DNA from: Martinezella lusitana
GTDB taxonomy: Bacteria; Pseudomonadota; Alphaproteobacteria; Rhizobiales; Rhizobiaceae
Assembly: GCF_016901135.1 (NCBI RefSeq)
Contig: NZ_JAFEVL010000042.1
Coordinates: 186,001 to 250,000, forward strand
DNA length: 64,000 nucleotides
Direction of reading: 5' to 3'
The notes beneath the pieces were generated by a model, which searched no databases, was not told where the DNA came from, and saw nothing but the letters and a program-made list of their open reading frames with translations. Below, piece by piece: positions 61,853-64,000 of the stretch (positions are counted from its first letter, which is position 1; each line of letters opens with the position of its first letter). Both the position numbers and the translations under genes were made by a program.

Positions 61853-62848
61853 CTAGGCGATGAAGCTATAGTCATCGGGCTGATAATGCGCGCGGATATA
61901 GGCGGCGCGCGCCTGGACATTCGGCTGGGAGTTTCGGATGTGGTCGCGCATCGCCTTGCGCAACCCCTCCTCGTCGCGTCTCCGCATCATCTCGAATACA
62001 CCGATATGTTCGGCGAGAAACGGCTCGTATTCCGGCATCTTGATGCGGATGCCGACCACATGCTTGCTGAGCGTCAGGATGCAATGCGTGCGCTTGAGGA
62101 TGCACAGGAACTCCTTGTTCGGGCAAGCCAGGAGGCTGCGCAGATGAAGGTCGAGCTCCAGCTCGTACATGGTCGAGGCCGAAACATCGGGATAATCAGC
62201 AAGCGCCTTCGATAGCCGCGCCAGCATCATGCCGATATGATCATCCGAAAGGCCGCCCAAGGCGCTTGAAAGCGCGACTGGCTCGATCTGCTCACGCACC
62301 TCGTAGAGATCGCGGATACGCTGGCTGTCGAGCGGCACGATCGACCAGCGGAAATTGTCGTCCTTTTCCGTAATGCCGAGCGTTTCGAGCTTCAGGAGCA
62401 CATCGCGCGCTACCGCGCGGCCGACCCCGAAATGCCGCGCGAGCTCGTTTTCATTGATCCGGTAACGGCCGAAAAACGAGCGGTAGACGACAATGCGCTC
62501 GACGTTTTCATAAAGCGCCTGCCAGGCAAACATCGGCCTGGCATCGGCCTCGATCAGCTTGCCGAGATAGTCGGCCAGCTTCTCCCGCCTGGGCGGCGTT
62601 CCCGACGAGCCGACGACAAAGCCGCGACCGTCGAAGCGATTGATCAGACCATCCTCGGCCAGCATTTGCAGCGCCTGTCGCACAGGCGCGCGGCTGCTGC
62701 CGACAATACCGGCAAGGGCAGCCTCGGTCAGCACGATCCCTTCCGGCACGGCACCCTCCAGGATTTCAGCCTTCAGTCGCCCATGAAGCTCCTCATAAAG
62801 GCTCTTCTTGCGCGGACCACCGCCGCCCTCCAAGTCCGATATGCTCAT
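61853..62848 (-). CDS. GntR family regulator with two winged helices and FCD domain
   Basis: This protein of about 331 residues has a first GntR winged helix (KSLYEELHGRLKAEILEG, then ALAGIVGSSRAPVRQALQMLAEDGLI, about 15-80). A second DNA-binding-like segment follows (RINENELARHFGVGRAVARDVLLKLETLGI, about 130-160). An FCD effector domain ends the chain (RDLYEVREQIEPVALSSAL onwards), with metal-ligand-type His and Arg. The start 62848 is chosen near AAGGG and the family N-terminus; 62857 and 63043 are alternatives. It is convergent with the dehydratase gene and probably binds the 22-bp palindrome upstream of it. Confidence 0.85.
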   Translation of the reverse strand: MSISDLEGGGGPRKKSLYEELHGRLKAEILEGAVPEGIVLTEAALAGIVGSSRAPVRQALQMLAEDGLINRFDGRGFVVGSSGTPPRREKLADYLGKLIEADARPMFAWQALYENVERIVVYRSFFGRYRINENELARHFGVGRAVARDVLLKLETLGITEKDDNFRWSIVPLDSQRIRDLYEVREQIEPVALSSALGGLSDDHIGMMLARLSKALADYPDVSASTMYELELDLHLRSLLACPNKEFLCILKRTHCILTLSKHVVGIRIKMPEYEPFLAEHIGVFEMMRRRDEEGLRKAMRDHIRNSQPNVQARAAYIRAHYQPDDYSFIA

Positions 62849-63195
62849 GCCGCCCATTTCCCTTGTGCGCAGTTGCTGCCATTTCGCTGAGGAGCATCGC
62901 ACAATTGGGAGGAAGGCAACAATCCCGGAAAGACCGTCGTGCAGGGCAGCAACGCGCGACAGGACATTCTTGCCGACCGAGGTGACGGCACCGATGATGG
63001 TGTCATAAGTGACTCGCGTTTCGTTGAGAGGAGTGCCGCGCATTTCTCGACCATCTAGCGATCGTACAGGACCGGTGCGAAAAAGCCGGACACACCCTTC
63101 TGCCCGATACTTTCTCGTCGAGCAGCGCCGAGTTTCACGTAATTCTCAGCTGCCCGATCAGACGCGCGATACCCAGCAAGACATCAGCAAATGCT
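62849..63195. other. Intergenic region upstream of the GntR gene
   Basis: This 347-base region holds the promoter of the GntR gene and the 3' flank of the GMC oxidoreductase on the same strand. If the GntR start is at 63043, part of it is coding. No other gene or hairpin terminator was found. Confidence 0.35.
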
Positions 63196-64000
63196 TCATG
63201 GGATACTCAGAGGCGATCCCTTTTGAGGCTGCAAACGGCTGCTCGTCGACAAATCCGCCGCCGTGGTGCTTTGACGGCGGGCCTCAGTCGCGAGATGTTC
63301 GGCGAGTCTGACGGCGAAGGCGACGGCGGGAAGCGTGGGGTTAGCTTGTCCGGATGTAACGAAAACGGAGCTACCGGCGATATAGAGGTTAGCGATGTCG
63401 ATGACGCGACAGTTGTGGTTGACGACGGCGTGGTTGCGGTCCACACCCATCCTGGTCAACCCGATCTGATGATAGCCGTCTTTGGCTTGTGCGGCGATAT
63501 GCTCTTCAACATTTTCGGGAGCTGCGTCGAATATCAGCTTGCCTATTTTGCGCTCCTTGAGCCAGCGATCGAGGGCGAGATGTGCTTGGAGCGTCCCGCG
63601 AAAATCCTGAGGCAAATATCGGAATGAGACCTCGAGCTTGAACTGGCCATCCTCATCTTGCACGGGCTTGAGGAAGGCGCGGTTTGAACTGCTGGGAATT
63701 TGCTCGCCATGGTAACGAAGGCCGTATCGCATGTCTGGCCTGCGCAGCAGAACATATGGTTCGGCCAAACTGTATTTTTGGTGAATCAGCCCCAGCGCGG
63801 AACGGGTCGCGCCAAGGGGATGGCGCAGCATATTATGCAACACATTATAGTAACGGGATCGATCGGCTTCGCCCCATGTCGCCTTGTGGACGACGGTCTT
63901 CCGGCTGTTCCAGAGATATAGCAGCGAGAGCGCCGCGTCGACCTCACCTACGGCGGCCCTCCGGTTTGTCGGCCAAAAAGCGATATTTGGCAGTTCGAGA
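63196..64000 (-). CDS. GMC family oxidoreductase, C-terminal part (partial)
   Basis: The frame is open to the window edge, giving about 267 C-terminal residues. The diagnostic GMC_oxred_C end is present: GVDRNHAVVNHNCRVIDIANLYIAGSSVFVTSGQANPTLPAVAFAVRLAEHL. It carries the active-site His/Asn (NHNCRV and QANPT) and the FAD-contact loop. The family oxidises alcohols or sugars with FAD, often with an electron-transfer partner in the membrane. Next to a lactonase and a dehydratase, oxidation of a sugar to its lactone is plausible. The N-terminal FAD domain lies outside this window. Confidence 0.88.
   Translation of the reverse strand, partial: LELPNIAFWPTNRRAAVGEVDAALSLLYLWNSRKTVVHKATWGEADRSRYYNVLHNMLRHPLGATRSALGLIHQKYSLAEPYVLLRRPDMRYGLRYHGEQIPSSSNRAFLKPVQDEDGQFKLEVSFRYLPQDFRGTLQAHLALDRWLKERKIGKLIFDAAPENVEEHIAAQAKDGYHQIGLTRMGVDRNHAVVNHNCRVIDIANLYIAGSSVFVTSGQANPTLPAVAFAVRLAEHLATEARRQSTTAADLSTSSRLQPQKGSPLSIP

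Overview
The window reads as accessory DNA of a fast-growing rhizobium (Rhizobium/Agrobacterium group, Alphaproteobacteria). The evidence is a hydroxamate-siderophore locus with a RirA-type IRO box, a rhizobial cellulose operon that starts with bcsN, tandem DUF982 genes, many stand-alone ABC uptake systems each beside its own regulator, and high-GC codon use. No rRNA, tRNA, ribosomal-protein or replication genes were seen. A chromid or large-plasmid location is possible but not shown.

Layout. (1) 0.2-8.1 kb: siderophore uptake, with a GNAT protein, fhuC-fhuD-fhuB, a convergent TonB-dependent receptor and a divergent esterase that may release iron in the cell. (2) 8.4-17.5 kb: cellulose synthesis and export, bcsN-bcsA-bcsB-bcsZ plus a TPR protein, preceded by a TTAA-N7-TTAA (CtrA-like) site. 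(3) 17.7-22.1 kb: an IS3 orfA relic, an acyltransferase, a P-loop/coiled-coil protein, a transglutaminase-fold protein without its histidine, and a decayed histidine kinase. (4) 22.3-28.9 kb: three regulator/enzyme pairs (TetR/quinone reductase, LysR/alcohol dehydrogenase, Rrf2/SnoaL-like) with small redox genes and a broken SDR. (5) 28.9-34.7 kb: an amine or amino-acid catabolic unit (FAD oxidase, polar amino-acid ABC permeases and binding protein, class III aminotransferase, divergent Lrp regulator).

(6) 35.7-41.7 kb: a tightly coupled four-gene operon encoding three HflK/HflC-like SPFH proteins and a P1B-type metal ATPase, with His-rich tails on two members. This is the best candidate for a poorly described system. 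(7) 42.1-45.3 kb: an intact transglutaminase and a class II Fic protein whose upstream region carries five units of a 24-bp repeat. (8) 45.7-52.4 kb: an island of small genes (DUF982 pair, RMF/CrpP-like, zinc-ribbon, small membrane and secreted proteins) and a dead GH19 endolysin, bracketed by two direct copies of a structured element of about 225 bp. (9) 52.5-64 kb: a sugar or sugar-acid locus with an SMP-30 lactonase, an RbsABC-type transporter, a two-component system, a UxaA/GarD dehydratase, a GntR regulator facing a perfect 22-bp palindrome, and the C-terminal part of a GMC oxidoreductase that runs off the window. Oxidation by the GMC enzyme, lactone opening and dehydration would form a coherent pathway (inference).

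All calls were made by reading the sequence; no database search was run. Start codons were chosen from Shine-Dalgarno sequences and family N-termini, so they are less certain than stops.
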